Part shown: positions 19,873-30,868 of the stretch, piece after piece | Numbering within the stretch: position 1 is the stretch's first letter | Layout of the letters: each line of letters begins with the position of its first letter | Source: Bacillus sp. sid0103 | GTDB taxonomy: Bacteria > Bacillota > Bacilli > Bacillales_B > DSM-18226 | DNA: 64,000 nucleotides | Reading direction: 5' to 3' | Assembly: GCF_019219025.1 (NCBI RefSeq) | Contig: NZ_JAHUWN010000032.1 | Coordinates: 1-64,000 of the forward strand | Translations under genes and position numbers: made by a program | The notes under the pieces: model-generated | Database searches by the model: none | What the model saw: only the letters and a program-made list of their open reading frames with translations | Told to the model about the DNA's origin: nothing

Positions 19873-20007
19873 TTGGCTAATCAGAATTTATTCCATAAAT
19901 TCTGAACGCATAAGGGCAACTAAGCCTCTGCCTTTGCCTAACGGCTAGTCAGTCGGCAAGTTTGCTTTACCTGGTATAAATGTAGAAATTCTACAGGAGG
20001 TGTAAAG

Positions 20008-20508
20008 ATGAGCAGTGCAATCGAATTAAAGCAACAAATCGTTAGCGAAATTTCTGATAAATTAAAGAACAGCGTATCAACAGTTGTTGTTGATTACCGT
20101 GGTCTTTCAGTTGCAGAAGTAACTGAACTTCGTAAACAGCTTCGTGAAGCTGGTGTGGAATTCAAAGTTTACAAAAACTCAATGACACGCCGTGCTGCAG
20201 AAGCAACTGGTCTTGCTGAATTAAACGCTGCATTAACAGGTCCTAACGCTATCGCGTTCAGTACTGAAGATGTAGTAGCACCAGCTAAAATCTTGAACGA
20301 CTTTGCTAAAAAGCATGAAGCTCTAGAACTAAAAGCAGGTGTAATCGAAGGAAATGTAGCTTCAGCTGATGAAATTAAAGCTCTTGCTGATCTACCATCA
20401 CGCGAAGGCTTGCTTTCTATGTTACTCAGCGTACTACAAGCTCCAATCCGCAACCTTGCTCTTGCTACAAAAGCAGTTGCAGAACAAAAAGAAGAACAAG
20501 GCGCGTAA
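20008..20508 (+). CDS. rplJ: 50S ribosomal protein L10
   Basis: L10 (166 aa) anchors the L7/L12 stalk to the ribosome and autoregulates its operon through the leader. [34 protein letters not shown] is the conserved RNA-binding domain, and the C-terminal helix that binds L12 dimers follows. AGGAGGTG precedes ATG 20008. A repeat element separates it from its partner rplL. Confidence 0.97.
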   Translation: MSSAIELKQQIVSEISDKLKNSVSTVVVDYRGLSVAEVTELRKQLREAGVEFKVYKNSMTRRAAEATGLAELNAALTGPNAIAFSTEDVVAPAKILNDFAKKHEALELKAGVIEGNVASADEIKALADLPSREGLLSMLLSVLQAPIRNLALATKAVAEQKEEQGA

Positions 20509-20516
20509 GTTAATAG

Positions 20517-20661
20517 AAAAGCTGAAGCGACCGTTTAGCAGCGTATGGCCTGGAGCGCTTCAACCGAGATAAAGGAAACACGGAGAGCGTTAGCGAGCCG
20601 ATGTTGACTTATCGTAGGGCGAAGAGCGAAGGACACTAGCTGCTGGGAGCTGAAGCTGGAC
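20517..20661 (-). repeat. Intergenic repeat inserted between rplJ and rplL
   Basis: The reverse complement of this 145-bp stretch aligns nearly end to end with 53719-53864. Shared blocks include TAGTGT-CTTCGCTCT-CGCCCTA, AAGTCAACATC, CTCCGTGTTTCCTTTATCT and GGAGCGCTCCAG-like ends. The element lies 9 bases after the rplJ stop within an otherwise tight operon. No coding capacity or transposase. Confidence 0.85.
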
Positions 20662-20714
20662 AATCTAACCGCGTACAAATAAACTTGAACGAAAACTAAG
20701 GAGGAAATTTAATC

Positions 20715-21077
20715 ATGACTAAAGAACAAATCATTGAAGCAGTTAAATCTATGACTGTTTTAGAACTTAACGATCTTGTAAAAGCAATCGAAGAAGAATT
20801 CGGCGTAACTGCTGCTGCTCCTGTAGCAATGGTTGGCGGTGCAGGTGCTGCTGCTGTTGAAGAAAAAACTGAATTTGATGTAATCCTAGCTGGCGCTGGC
20901 GATCAAAAAATCAAAGTTATCAAAGTTGTACGTGAAATCACTGGTCTTGGTCTTAAAGAAGCAAAAGACCTTGTTGACAACACTCCAAAGGCAATCAAAG
21001 AAGGCGTTTCTAAAGAAGATGCTGAAGCAATCAAAGCTAAACTTGATGAAGTTGGAGCTAACGTTGAAGTTAAGTAA
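20715..21077 (+). CDS. rplL: 50S ribosomal protein L7/L12
   Basis: L7/L12 (120 aa) is the multicopy stalk protein that recruits translational GTPases. The N-terminal dimerisation domain ([20 protein letters not shown]) is followed by an Ala/Gly hinge ([18 protein letters not shown]) and the C-terminal factor-binding domain ([23 protein letters not shown]). AAGGAGG precedes ATG 20715. It is followed by an intrinsic terminator. Confidence 0.98.
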   Translation: MTKEQIIEAVKSMTVLELNDLVKAIEEEFGVTAAAPVAMVGGAGAAAVEEKTEFDVILAGAGDQKIKVIKVVREITGLGLKEAKDLVDNTPKAIKEGVSKEDAEAIKAKLDEVGANVEVK

Positions 21078-21090
21078 TAACCATATAAAA

Positions 21091-21118
21091 AAGCTCGCTG
21101 TATAAGCGGGCTTTTTTT
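21091..21118 (+). terminator. Intrinsic terminator after rplL
   Basis: AAGCTCGCT (21091-21099) pairs with AGCGGGCTT (21105-21113, one G-T pair) around a short loop and is followed by T residues. Confidence 0.88.
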
Positions 21119-21251
21119 GCCTTAACTCAAAAAACGAAAGTCATATTCTATGATAAGTATCTATCGTAGGGCAATGATTAAGTTTTAAGTAGTTTTCGTT
21201 AGTAAGTCCTCGTTTATCTTCAATTATTATTTTTCCTCGGAGGTGAGTCAG

Positions 21252-21854
21252 TTGTCTGAACACTACTATTCTCGAACACAAAAGGTCGAAAGTGACCCGA
21301 AATTCTGGGATTTCACCTTAAAAGATAACACGTTTCGTTTTAAAACGGATAACGGTGTATTTTCAAAAAGAGAAGTAGATTTCGGCTCACGTTTATTGAT
21401 TGAGTCTTTTGAATTGCCAGATACAGAAGGATTAATCCTGGATGTAGGCTGCGGCTACGGTCCAATCGGTCTATCACTTGCAAAATATTATCACGATCGT
21501 GTGATACATATGGTTGATGTTAATGAACGGGCTATTGAATTGGCAAAAGAAAATGCAGAACTGAATCGGATTCAAAATGTTAAAATATATGAAAGTGATC
21601 GGTTGTTAAATGTGAAAGAAAACACATTCGCAGCTATTTTAACGAACCCGCCGATTAGAGCAGGGAAGAAAACAGTTCATGATATTTTTGAACAAAGTTT
21701 TGAACATCTTGCATCACATGGAGAGCTCTGGGTTGTCATTCAAAAGAAACAAGGTGCACCATCCGCTATTGAAAAATTAAATAATTTATTTAACTGCGTC
21801 GAAACTATTGACAAATCCAAAGGTTATTTTGTCATAAGGGCTAAAAAAAGTTGA
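21252..21854 (+). CDS. ybxB: Class I SAM-dependent methyltransferase YbxB (RsmC-like)
   Basis: A 200-aa Rossmann methyltransferase. Motif I is LDVGCGYGPIGLSLA, the acidic loop is VDVNERA, and the catalytic NPP motif is LTNPPIRAGK, typical of RsmC/YbxB enzymes that methylate exocyclic amines of guanine in rRNA. The start is TTG 21252, 5-6 bases after CGGAGGTGA; the GTG at 21243 lies inside the site, and homologues begin MSEHYYS. Target is inferred. The rpoB promoter overlaps its 3' end. Confidence 0.9.
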   Translation: MSEHYYSRTQKVESDPKFWDFTLKDNTFRFKTDNGVFSKREVDFGSRLLIESFELPDTEGLILDVGCGYGPIGLSLAKYYHDRVIHMVDVNERAIELAKENAELNRIQNVKIYESDRLLNVKENTFAAILTNPPIRAGKKTVHDIFEQSFEHLASHGELWVVIQKKQGAPSAIEKLNNLFNCVETIDKSKGYFVIRAKKS

Positions 21855-21879
21855 CTTGAAAATGTCACTATGATAGCAT
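21851..21879 (+). promoter_or_regulatory. Promoter of rpoB-rpoC
   Basis: TTGACT (21851-21856), overlapping the ybxB stop, 17-bp spacer, TAGCAT (21874-21879) with an extended TGA before the -10. It leaves a leader of about 220 bases before rpoB. Confidence 0.65.
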
Positions 21880-21993
21880 TATAAAATGCCATCATAATAA
21901 TTTCCGAATTATTCCTATAAATATTGAATATCTGGTATAAAAAAGGGATATTAAGGAAATGATGACAAAATAATAGTCAAAATGTGAAAATGT

Positions 21994-22023
21994 GGTTTTT
22001 AGTCAAAAACCCTTTTTCTTTTT
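21994..22023 (+). terminator. Terminator-like hairpin in the rpoB leader
   Basis: GGTTTTT (21994-22000) pairs with AAAAACC (22005-22011) around AGTC, followed by a pyrimidine tract of mainly T. The stem is AT-rich, so termination would be partial; it could serve as an attenuator of rpoBC. Confidence 0.5.
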
Positions 22024-22104
22024 GTTTACTGGAATAGAAGTAAATTCTGCTCCATAAACGTTTATAGATTTTAATAATAACGCTTGATTTGAGGGGTGAA
22101 TCAG

Positions 22105-25100
22105 TTGACAGGTCAACTAGTTCAGTATGGACGACACCGCCAACGAAGAAGTTACGCACGAATCAGTGAAGTTTTAGAATTACCAAATCTTATTGAAATC
22201 CAAACCTCTTCCTATCAATGGTTTCTTGATGAGGGTTTGCGTGAAATGTTCCAGGATATTTCACCAATTGAGGACTTTACTGGTAACCTATCACTAGAAT
22301 TTATTGATTACAGTCTTGGCGATCCAAAGTATTCAGTAGAGGAATCAAAAGAACGGGACGTTACATATTCTGCTCCATTGCGTGTAAAAGTACGTCTTGT
22401 AAACAAAGAAACAGGCGAAGTAAAAGATCAAGATGTATTTATGGGTGATTTCCCGCTAATGACTGAAACGGGTACGTTTGTCATTAACGGGGCAGAACGT
22501 GTTATTGTTTCACAATTAGTGCGCTCTCCGAGTGTTTACTATAGTGGAAAGTTCGATAAAAATGGTAAGCGGGGCTTTTCAGCTACCGTCATTCCGAACC
22601 GCGGCGCTTGGCTCGAATATGAAACAGACGCCAAAGATGTCGTTTATGTGAGAATAGATCGTACTCGGAAACTGCCCGTTACGGTTCTTTTGCGTGCACT
22701 TGGTTTCGGCTCTGATCAAGAAATCATTGAATTGATTGGAGATAACGAATACATCCGTAATACACTTGAGAAAGACAATACGGAAGGTGTCGAAAAGGCC
22801 CTTTTAGAAATTTATGAGCGCCTGCGTCCAGGTGAACCACCTACCGTTGAAAACGCAAAAAGCTTATTAGTGTCACGATTCTTTGACCCTAAGCGCTATG
22901 ATCTTGCAAATGTAGGCCGTTATAAAATTAATAAAAAGCTTCATATTAAAAATCGTTTATTTAACCAACGCTTAGCAGAATCCCTTGCGGATCCTGAAAC
23001 AGGTGAAATTATTGCTGAAAAGGGCACCATTCTTGATAGAAGAAACCTTGATAGAATTATCCCTGCTCTTGAAAAGAATACTAATTTCAAATCCTTTAAT
23101 CCTTATGGCGGGGTAGTAGATGAGGAAATCATTCTTCAGGACATTAAAATTTATGCTCCTGGTGATGAAAGTGAAAAAGTAATTAATGTCTTAGGTAATG
23201 CCTATGTGGCAGAACCAATTAAAAATATTACACCGGCTGATATTATTGCATCGATTAGCTACTTCTTCAATTTATTGCATGGAGTTGGCGATACAGATGA
23301 TATCGACCACTTAGGTAACAGACGTCTTCGTTCTGTTGGTGAATTGCTTCAGAATCAATTCCGTATTGGGTTATCCCGTATGGAGCGTGTTGTTCGTGAA
23401 AGAATGTCTATCCAGGACACAGCAACGATTACACCGCAACAATTAATTAACATACGTCCAGTGATTGCGTCTATTAAAGAGTTCTTTGGCAGCTCGCAAT
23501 TATCACAGTTCATGGACCAAACCAACCCGCTTGCTGAATTAACGCACAAGCGTCGTCTTTCTGCATTAGGACCAGGTGGTTTAACGCGTGAACGTGCCGG
23601 GATGGAAGTTCGTGACGTTCACTATTCCCACTATGGCCGTATGTGTCCAATTGAAACACCAGAGGGTCCAAACATCGGTTTGATTAACTCGCTATCATCA
23701 TACGCGAAAGTTAACCGCTTCGGATTTATCGAAACACCATATCGTCGGGTTGACCCTGAAACTGGTAAGGTAACAGCTCGTATCGATTACTTAACTGCTG
23801 ACGAAGAAGATAATTATGTAGTAGCCCAAGCGAACTCTCGCTTAGATGACGACGGTTCCTTCTTGGATGAGGAAGTTGTTGCTCGTTTCCGTGGTGAAAA
23901 CACCGTTGTTAAACGTGAACGCATTGACTATATGGATGTATCGCCAAAGCAGGTTGTGTCTGCAGCCACAGCATGTATTCCGTTCCTTGAGAATGATGAC
24001 TCCAACCGTGCTCTAATGGGTGCGAACATGCAGCGTCAAGCCGTTCCACTTATGCAGCCAGAAGCTCCACGAGTTGGAACAGGTATGGAATATGTATCTG
24101 GTAAAGACTCAGGTGCAGCGGTTATCTGTAAGCACGAAGGTATTGTTGAACACGTGGAAGCACGTGAGGTATGGGTACGTCGTATAAATGTGGTGGATGG
24201 TCAAGAGGTTAAAGGAAATCTTGATAAATACCGCATGTTAAAATTCATCCGTTCCAACCAAGGAACATGTTATAACCAACGTCCAATTGTTGCAGTGGGT
24301 AACCGTGTAACCAAAGGAGAAATTCTTGCTGATGGTCCATCAATGGAATTAGGAGAATTAGCTCTTGGTCGTAACGTCCTCGTTGCCTTTATGACTTGGG
24401 ATGGTTATAACTATGAAGATGCGATTATTATGAATCAACGTCTTGTAAAAGACGATGTATATACTTCGATTCATATTGAAGAATATGAGTCAGAATCCCG
24501 TGATACAAAACTCGGGCCTGAAGAAATTACACGTGATATTCCAAACGTCGGGGAAGATGCTCTTCGTAACTTGGATGAGCGCGGTATCATTCGAACTGGT
24601 GCTGAAGTTAAAGATGGTGACCTGTTAGTTGGTAAAGTAACACCAAAAGGGGTTACAGAATTAACGGCAGAAGAACGTCTTTTACATGCAATCTTTGGTG
24701 AAAAAGCTCGTGAAGTTCGTGATACATCCCTTCGAGTACCACATGGCGGCGGCGGGATTGTCCTTGATGTTAAAGTCTTTAATCGTGAAGATGGCGATGA
24801 ACTTCCACCAGGTGTGAATCAACTTGTTCGCGTCTACATCGTTCAGAAACGTAAGATTTCTGAAGGGGATAAAATGGCGGGACGACATGGTAACAAAGGG
24901 GTTATCTCAAGGATTTTACCTGAGGAAGATATGCCGTATTTACCAGATGGAACACCAGTTGATATTATGTTAAATCCACTAGGGGTACCATCACGGATGA
25001 ATATTGGACAGGTGCTGGAACTTCATCTTGGGATGGCAGCACGTTACCTAGGCATTCATGTTGCATCTCCTGTATTTGATGGAGCGCGTGAAGAAGATGT

Positions 25101-25662
25101 TTGGGGAACAATCGAAGAGGCAGGTATGTCTCGTGATGCGAAAACCGTCCTTTATGATGGCCGTTCTGGGGAACCGTTTGATAACCGTGTCTCTGTAGGT
25201 GTCATGTATATGATTAAACTTGCACACATGGTTGATGATAAACTCCATGCCCGTTCAACTGGACCATACTCATTAGTAACGCAGCAGCCGCTGGGCGGTA
25301 AAGCTCAATTCGGCGGACAGCGCTTTGGTGAGATGGAGGTTTGGGCACTTGAAGCATACGGTGCTGCATACACACTTCAAGAAATCCTTACCGTTAAATC
25401 AGATGACGTCGTTGGTCGTGTGAAAACGTATGAAGCGATTGTTAAAGGTGAAAACGTACCGGAACCAGGTGTTCCAGAATCATTTAAAGTATTAATCAAA
25501 GAACTTCAGAGTCTAGGTATGGATGTAAAAATTCTTTCCGGTGATGAAAAAGAGATTGAAATGCGCGATACGGAAGATGACGATGACTTACAACAAGTCG
25601 ACACGTTAAACATTGTTCCTGAACAAGCATTTGAATCAGAAAAAGTCGGTTCAAAAGAGTAA
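22105..25662 (+). CDS. rpoB: DNA-directed RNA polymerase subunit beta
   Basis: RpoB (1185 aa) forms the upper jaw of the RNA polymerase core. The rifampicin region [21 protein letters not shown] and [10 protein letters not shown] is wild type at the Asp, His and Ser positions linked to resistance. The catalytic region contains [12 protein letters not shown]. The start is TTG 22105, 5-6 bases after GAGGGGTGA; the GTG at 22096 overlaps that site, and homologues begin with [19 protein letters not shown]. The C-terminal acidic tail is shorter than in B. subtilis. Cotranscribed with rpoC through a 137-base spacer. Confidence 0.98.
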   Translation: MTGQLVQYGRHRQRRSYARISEVLELPNLIEIQTSSYQWFLDEGLREMFQDISPIEDFTGNLSLEFIDYSLGDPKYSVEESKERDVTYSAPLRVKVRLVNKETGEVKDQDVFMGDFPLMTETGTFVINGAERVIVSQLVRSPSVYYSGKFDKNGKRGFSATVIPNRGAWLEYETDAKDVVYVRIDRTRKLPVTVLLRALGFGSDQEIIELIGDNEYIRNTLEKDNTEGVEKALLEIYERLRPGEPPTVENAKSLLVSRFFDPKRYDLANVGRYKINKKLHIKNRLFNQRLAESLADPETGEIIAEKGTILDRRNLDRIIPALEKNTNFKSFNPYGGVVDEEIILQDIKIYAPGDESEKVINVLGNAYVAEPIKNITPADIIASISYFFNLLHGVGDTDDIDHLGNRRLRSVGELLQNQFRIGLSRMERVVRERMSIQDTATITPQQLINIRPVIASIKEFFGSSQLSQFMDQTNPLAELTHKRRLSALGPGGLTRERAGMEVRDVHYSHYGRMCPIETPEGPNIGLINSLSSYAKVNRFGFIETPYRRVDPETGKVTARIDYLTADEEDNYVVAQANSRLDDDGSFLDEEVVARFRGENTVVKRERIDYMDVSPKQVVSAATACIPFLENDDSNRALMGANMQRQAVPLMQPEAPRVGTGMEYVSGKDSGAAVICKHEGIVEHVEAREVWVRRINVVDGQEVKGNLDKYRMLKFIRSNQGTCYNQRPIVAVGNRVTKGEILADGPSMELGELALGRNVLVAFMTWDGYNYEDAIIMNQRLVKDDVYTSIHIEEYESESRDTKLGPEEITRDIPNVGEDALRNLDERGIIRTGAEVKDGDLLVGKVTPKGVTELTAEERLLHAIFGEKAREVRDTSLRVPHGGGGIVLDVKVFNREDGDELPPGVNQLVRVYIVQKRKISEGDKMAGRHGNKGVISRILPEEDMPYLPDGTPVDIMLNPLGVPSRMNIGQVLELHLGMAARYLGIHVASPVFDGAREEDVWGTIEEAGMSRDAKTVLYDGRSGEPFDNRVSVGVMYMIKLAHMVDDKLHARSTGPYSLVTQQPLGGKAQFGGQRFGEMEVWALEAYGAAYTLQEILTVKSDDVVGRVKTYEAIVKGENVPEPGVPESFKVLIKELQSLGMDVKILSGDEKEIEMRDTEDDDDLQQVDTLNIVPEQAFESEKVGSKE

Positions 25663-25676
25663 TGATATAAATTAGT

Positions 25677-25750
25677 TGGGGCGCACTTTGCGCTCCCGCT
25701 TTACTTGTTTTCCTAGCTGCAGCGTGCAGAAACCGCGCGCTTCCGCTTTA
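25677..25750 (+). repeat. Hairpin plus short repeat remnant between rpoB and rpoC
   Basis: GGGCGCA and TGCGCTCC (25678-25697) form a hairpin around CTT. Next, CCTAGCTGCAGCGTGCAG with GCGCGCTTCCGCTTT (25711-25748) resembles the fused ends of the intergenic repeat family seen elsewhere in the window. It lies inside the rpoBC operon and has no strong T tract. Confidence 0.5.
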
Positions 25751-25799
25751 TTGGGCAATAAGGGTAAAACCTGGAGATATCAAAAGGGAGGTAGGCCCC

Positions 25800-28700
25800 T
25801 TGCTAGATGTTAATAATTTTGAGTTTATGAAGATTGGTCTTGCTTCACCGGATAAAATCCGTTCATGGTCTTTCGGAGAAGTCAAAAAACCAGAAACGAT
25901 TAACTATCGTACATTAAAGCCAGAAAAGGACGGCTTATTCTGTGAACGAATTTTTGGTCCAACGAAGGATTGGGAATGTCATTGTGGAAAGTATAAGCGT
26001 GTCCGTTATAAAGGTGTCGTTTGTGACCGCTGTGGTGTAGAAGTCACACGAGCAAAAGTTCGTCGTGAACGAATGGGGCATATTGAGCTTGCTGCGCCAG
26101 TTTCACACATCTGGTACTTTAAAGGAATCCCAAGCCGGATGGGACTTGTATTAGACATGTCTCCAAGAGCTTTGGAAGAAATCATCTACTTTGCTTCTTA
26201 CGTAGTAACGGAATCAGGAGACACAGCTCTTGATAAGAAACAGTTGCTATCTGAAAAAGAATATCGCGCATATCGTGAAAAGTACGGAAACAAATTCCAA
26301 GCTGCCATGGGTGCAGAAGCGATTAAAAAACTTCTTTACGATATTGATTTAGACAAAGAAGTAGACGGATTAAAAGAAGAATTAAAAAGCGCACAAGGTC
26401 AGCGTCGTACTCGTGCGATCAAACGCCTTGAAGTGTTAGAAGCATTCCGTGGATCTGGAAATGAGCCATCTTGGATGATTCTTGATGTTCTTCCAGTTAT
26501 CCCTCCAGAACTTCGTCCAATGGTTCAATTGGATGGAGGAAGATTTGCTACATCTGACTTAAACGATCTTTATCGTCGTGTTATTAACCGTAACAACCGC
26601 TTAAAACGTTTATTAGATTTAGGTGCACCAAGCATTATTGTTCAGAATGAAAAACGGATGCTTCAAGAAGCTGTCGACGCCTTAATTGACAACGGCCGCC
26701 GTGGACGTCCAGTGACAGGGCCGGGTAACCGTCCGTTAAAATCACTATCTCATATGTTAAAAGGGAAACAAGGTCGTTTCCGTCAAAACTTACTTGGAAA
26801 ACGTGTTGACTATTCAGGCCGTTCTGTTATCGTTGTAGGACCGAACTTGAAGATGTATCAATGCGGACTTCCAAAAGAAATGGCATTAGAACTATTTAAG
26901 CCTTTCGTTATGAAGGAATTGGTTGAAAAAGGGTTAGCACATAACATTAAATCTGCTAAACGTAAAATTGAAAGAGTATCTCCAGATGTATGGGATGTAC
27001 TCGAAGATGTAATTAAAGAGCATCCAGTGTTACTAAACCGTGCCCCTACACTTCATAGACTAGGGATTCAGGCATTTGAGCCAACGCTAGTTGAAGGCAG
27101 GGCAATCCGTTTGCATCCACTTGTATGTACAGCATACAATGCCGATTTTGATGGTGACCAAATGGCGGTTCACGTACCGCTTTCTTCAGAGGCTCAAGCA
27201 GAAGCAAGACTATTAATGCTTGCAGCACAAAATATCTTAAACCCTAAAGATGGTAAGCCTGTTGTTACTCCTTCCCAGGACATGGTTTTAGGTAACTATT
27301 ACTTAACGTTGGAAAGAGAAGGCGCAGTCGGCGAGGGTATGATTTTTAAAGACACGAGCGAAGCGATTCTTGCTTATCAAAATGGCTATGTTCATTTGCA
27401 TACACGTGTTGCTGTCCATGCAGGTTCATTAGGAAATGAAACATTCACAGAAGAACAAAATAATAAGTTATTAATCACGACGGTTGGTAAGCTTATATTT
27501 AATGAAATTCTGCCGAAATCATTCCCTTTCATTAATGAACCAACTAGACAGAATTTAGAAGTTGAAACACCAGTAAAATATTTCGTAGAAAAAGGCGAAG
27601 ACGTTAAGGCGAAGATTCAATCGATGCCATTAATTGATCCGTTTAAAAAGAAAATCCTTGGAAATGTCATTGCTGAAGTATTCAAACGTTTCAAGATTAC
27701 GGAAACGTCAAAAATGCTTGACCGCATGAAGGACTTAGGCTTTAAACACTCAACAAAAGCAGGTCTTACTGTTGGTGTAGCTGACATTGTCGTACTTCCT
27801 GAAAAGCAGGAAATTCTTCACGAAGCACAAGGTAAAGTAGATAGCGTAATGAAGCAATTCAGACGTGGTCTAATTACTGAAGATGAGCGGTACGATCGCG
27901 TAATTGCCATCTGGAGTGCTGCAAAAGATACCATTCAAGGAAAACTAATGAAATCGTTGAATAAATCGAATCCAATCTTTATGATGAGTGATTCCGGAGC
28001 CCGTGGTAACGCCTCAAACTTTACGCAGCTTGCTGGTATGCGTGGTCTGATGGCCAACCCGGCTGGACGTATCATTGAGTTACCAATTAAATCAAGTTTC
28101 CGTGAAGGGTTAACAGTATTAGAGTACTTTATCTCGACACACGGTGCCCGTAAAGGTCTTGCCGATACAGCCCTTAAGACGGCTGACTCAGGTTACTTAA
28201 CACGTCGACTTGTTGACGTTGCCCAGGATGTCATTGTTCGTGAAGACGACTGTGGAACCGATCGTGGCTTTACAATTAGTGCCTTAAAAGACGGCACTGA
28301 GATCATCGAGGGATTAGACGAACGTCTAATTGGCCGCTATGCACGTAAGTCGATCAAACATCCTGAAACAGGTGTAGTTTTAGTACCAGAAAACGGCTTG
28401 ATTACAGAAGATTTAGCAGAAACGATTGTGAATGCAGGTATTGAGATTGTTAAAATTCGTTCTGCGTTTACATGTAATACTCGTCATGGTGTTTGTAAAA
28501 AATGCTATGGTCGAAATCTGGCAACAGGTCAAGAAGTTGAAGTTGGCGAAGCAGTTGGTATTATCGCTGCCCAATCTATCGGTGAGCCAGGTACACAGTT
28601 AACCATGCGTACATTCCACACCGGTGGGGTTGCAGGAGACGATATTACACAAGGTTTACCACGTATCCAGGAAATTTTTGAAGCCCGTAACCCTAAAGGT

Positions 28701-29399
28701 CAAGCGGTTATTTCTGAAATTGATGGTGTTGTTGTTGGTATTAATGAGGGCCGTGACCGCCAGCATGAAATTGTTGTTCAAGGTGAAGTTGAATCGAGAA
28801 CATACAATGCACCATATACTGCACGCTTGAAAGTGGCTATAAATGACCAGGTAGCACGAGGAGAAGAGTTAACGGAAGGTTCAATTGATCCGAAAGAATT
28901 AATTAGAGTCAAAGACGTTACATCTGTCCAAGAGTATTTATTACGTGAAGTTCAAAAAGTTTATCGTATGCAAGGGGTAGAAATTGGCGATAAGCACGTA
29001 GAGGTAATGGTTCGTCAAATGTTACGTAAAGTACGTGTTGGTGATGCAGGTGAAACAGATGTACTTCCAGGTACACTTCTGGATATTCACCAGTTTACTG
29101 ATGCAAACGAAAGGGCATTGTTAGCAGGAAAAATGCCTGCAACAGGACGTCCAGTCTTACTTGGTATTACCAAAGCGTCGCTTGAAACTGATTCATTCCT
29201 ATCTGCTGCATCATTCCAAGAAACAACAAGAGTTCTTACAGATGCTGCAATCAAAGGCAAGCGCGATGAATTACTCGGCTTAAAAGAAAATGTTATCATT
29301 GGTAAGCTTGTACCAGCTGGAACAGGCATGCAGCGCTACCGCAAAGCAGAACCTGTACTTCGTGATACAACTTCCGAAGAAACAGTTACAATTGATTAA
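25800..29399 (+). CDS. rpoC: DNA-directed RNA polymerase subunit beta'
   Basis: RpoC (1199 aa) carries the catalytic Mg site [15 protein letters not shown]. The N-terminal zinc ribbon is [20 protein letters not shown] (about residues 60-78). A second zinc site is formed by CGTDRGF and [13 protein letters not shown]. The bridge helix and trigger loop region [24 protein letters not shown] are present. The start is TTG 25800 behind AAAGGGAGGTAGG, giving the family N-terminus [10 protein letters not shown]. Followed by a strong bidirectional terminator. Confidence 0.98.
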   Translation: MLDVNNFEFMKIGLASPDKIRSWSFGEVKKPETINYRTLKPEKDGLFCERIFGPTKDWECHCGKYKRVRYKGVVCDRCGVEVTRAKVRRERMGHIELAAPVSHIWYFKGIPSRMGLVLDMSPRALEEIIYFASYVVTESGDTALDKKQLLSEKEYRAYREKYGNKFQAAMGAEAIKKLLYDIDLDKEVDGLKEELKSAQGQRRTRAIKRLEVLEAFRGSGNEPSWMILDVLPVIPPELRPMVQLDGGRFATSDLNDLYRRVINRNNRLKRLLDLGAPSIIVQNEKRMLQEAVDALIDNGRRGRPVTGPGNRPLKSLSHMLKGKQGRFRQNLLGKRVDYSGRSVIVVGPNLKMYQCGLPKEMALELFKPFVMKELVEKGLAHNIKSAKRKIERVSPDVWDVLEDVIKEHPVLLNRAPTLHRLGIQAFEPTLVEGRAIRLHPLVCTAYNADFDGDQMAVHVPLSSEAQAEARLLMLAAQNILNPKDGKPVVTPSQDMVLGNYYLTLEREGAVGEGMIFKDTSEAILAYQNGYVHLHTRVAVHAGSLGNETFTEEQNNKLLITTVGKLIFNEILPKSFPFINEPTRQNLEVETPVKYFVEKGEDVKAKIQSMPLIDPFKKKILGNVIAEVFKRFKITETSKMLDRMKDLGFKHSTKAGLTVGVADIVVLPEKQEILHEAQGKVDSVMKQFRRGLITEDERYDRVIAIWSAAKDTIQGKLMKSLNKSNPIFMMSDSGARGNASNFTQLAGMRGLMANPAGRIIELPIKSSFREGLTVLEYFISTHGARKGLADTALKTADSGYLTRRLVDVAQDVIVREDDCGTDRGFTISALKDGTEIIEGLDERLIGRYARKSIKHPETGVVLVPENGLITEDLAETIVNAGIEIVKIRSAFTCNTRHGVCKKCYGRNLATGQEVEVGEAVGIIAAQSIGEPGTQLTMRTFHTGGVAGDDITQGLPRIQEIFEARNPKGQAVISEIDGVVVGINEGRDRQHEIVVQGEVESRTYNAPYTARLKVAINDQVARGEELTEGSIDPKELIRVKDVTSVQEYLLREVQKVYRMQGVEIGDKHVEVMVRQMLRKVRVGDAGETDVLPGTLLDIHQFTDANERALLAGKMPATGRPVLLGITKASLETDSFLSAASFQETTRVLTDAAIKGKRDELLGLKENVIIGKLVPAGTGMQRYRKAEPVLRDTTSEETVTID

Positions 29400-29400
29400 T

Positions 29401-29440
29401 TAAAATAAGGGATCTGCTAACTAGCAGATTCCTTATTTTA
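29401..29440. terminator. Terminator after rpoC
   Basis: A nearly perfect 40-base palindrome: AAAATAAGG-GATCTGCTA pairs with TAGCAGATT-CCTTATTTT. The A and T ends suit termination on both strands, though both neighbours are on the plus strand. Confidence 0.9.
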
Positions 29441-29460
29441 AGAAAATATTAAATGTGTTG

Positions 29461-29489
29461 TTGACATTCATTAATTAAGATGTTACTAT
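29461..29489 (+). promoter_or_regulatory. Promoter of the str operon (rplGB-rpsL-rpsG-fusA)
   Basis: TTGACA (29461-29466), 17-bp spacer, TACTAT (29484-29489) with extended TGT before the -10. Confidence 0.8.
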
Positions 29490-29534
29490 ATCAAAGGTGC
29501 TCCTATTCACCTGATACTTTGGAGGATATGAACT

Positions 29535-29783
29535 ATGTCTTATGAAAAAGTATTACAGGCACAAAAGTTCGTTATAGGAACAAAACAAGCAGTAAAGGCA
29601 CTAAAAGAAGGTAATGTGAGAGAGTTAGTCATAGCTAGCGACGCTGATCCAAAGTTGACAGCGAAAGTAGTTAATGTAGCTCTTGAAATAAATATTCCTA
29701 TCCTTTATGTGGACTCGATGAAAAAACTCGGGAAAGCATGTGGGATTGAAGTTGGTGCTTCAACTGTTGCAATTATCCGCTAA
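29535..29783 (+). CDS. rplGB: L7Ae-family ribosomal protein RplGB (YbxF)
   Basis: An 82-aa member of the L7Ae/L30e family, which binds kink-turn [28 protein letters not shown] and [21 protein letters not shown] match YbxF of B. subtilis. The kink-turn contact region is the N-terminal GTKQ/KALK helix. Heads the str operon in front of rpsL; GGAGG precedes the ATG. Confidence 0.93.
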   Translation: MSYEKVLQAQKFVIGTKQAVKALKEGNVRELVIASDADPKLTAKVVNVALEINIPILYVDSMKKLGKACGIEVGASTVAIIR

Positions 29784-29885
29784 AAGCTGTTTTTGTAGAT
29801 TGAATGTCTGCAAAAACTTTGTTTTTGCAAAAAAATGAACCACCTGGATGTGTGGGCTTACAAATAATGAAGGGAGGAAACATAA

Positions 29886-30308
<423 letters not shown>

Positions 30309-30349
30309 AAACAACTTAAATAGAAGCTTCTTTGAAAGGAGGAAAAAAT

Positions 30350-30820
30350 ATGCCACGTAAAGGTCCTGTAGCAAAGAGAGACGTGTTACCAGATCCACTT
30401 TACAATTCAAAATTAGTTACTCGTTTAATCAACAAAATGATGGTTGACGGTAAAAGAGGAAAATCACAAGCAATTCTTTATTCTGCATTTGATTTAATTC
30501 GTGAACGCACTGGCAAAGAGCCAATGGAAGTTTTCGAAGCAGCATTAAAGAACATCATGCCTGTACTTGAAGTAAGAGCTCGCCGTGTAGGTGGTGCGAA
30601 CTACCAAGTACCAGTTGAGGTGCGTCCTGACCGCCGTTCAACTCTTGGTCTTCGTTGGTTAGTGAACTATTCACGTAACCGTGGAGAGAAAACAATGGAA
30701 GAGCGTTTAGCTAATGAAATCATGGATGCAGCTAACAACACTGGTGCATCTGTTAAAAAGCGTGAAGATACACACAAAATGGCTGAAGCAAACAAAGCGT
30801 TTGCTCACTATCGTTGGTAA
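30350..30820 (+). CDS. rpsG: 30S ribosomal protein S7
   Basis: S7 (156 aa) nucleates assembly of the 30S head. [30 protein letters not shown] and [16 protein letters not shown] are diagnostic. The start ATG 30350 lies behind AAAGGAGG at 30336-30343; an in-frame ATG at 30332 precedes that site and is rejected. Second ribosomal gene of the str operon, 48 bases before fusA. Confidence 0.98.
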   Translation: MPRKGPVAKRDVLPDPLYNSKLVTRLINKMMVDGKRGKSQAILYSAFDLIRERTGKEPMEVFEAALKNIMPVLEVRARRVGGANYQVPVEVRPDRRSTLGLRWLVNYSRNRGEKTMEERLANEIMDAANNTGASVKKREDTHKMAEANKAFAHYRW

Positions 30821-30868
30821 TCTAACCTTCAATATAAAAACTTTCAAACTAGGAAGGAGAAAGACCCA

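Noticed and set aside
29809..29829. Stem TGCAAAAAC/GTTTTTGCA between rplGB and rpsL as a terminator
   Set aside because: It is followed by A residues, not T, on the coding strand, and lies inside the str operon.
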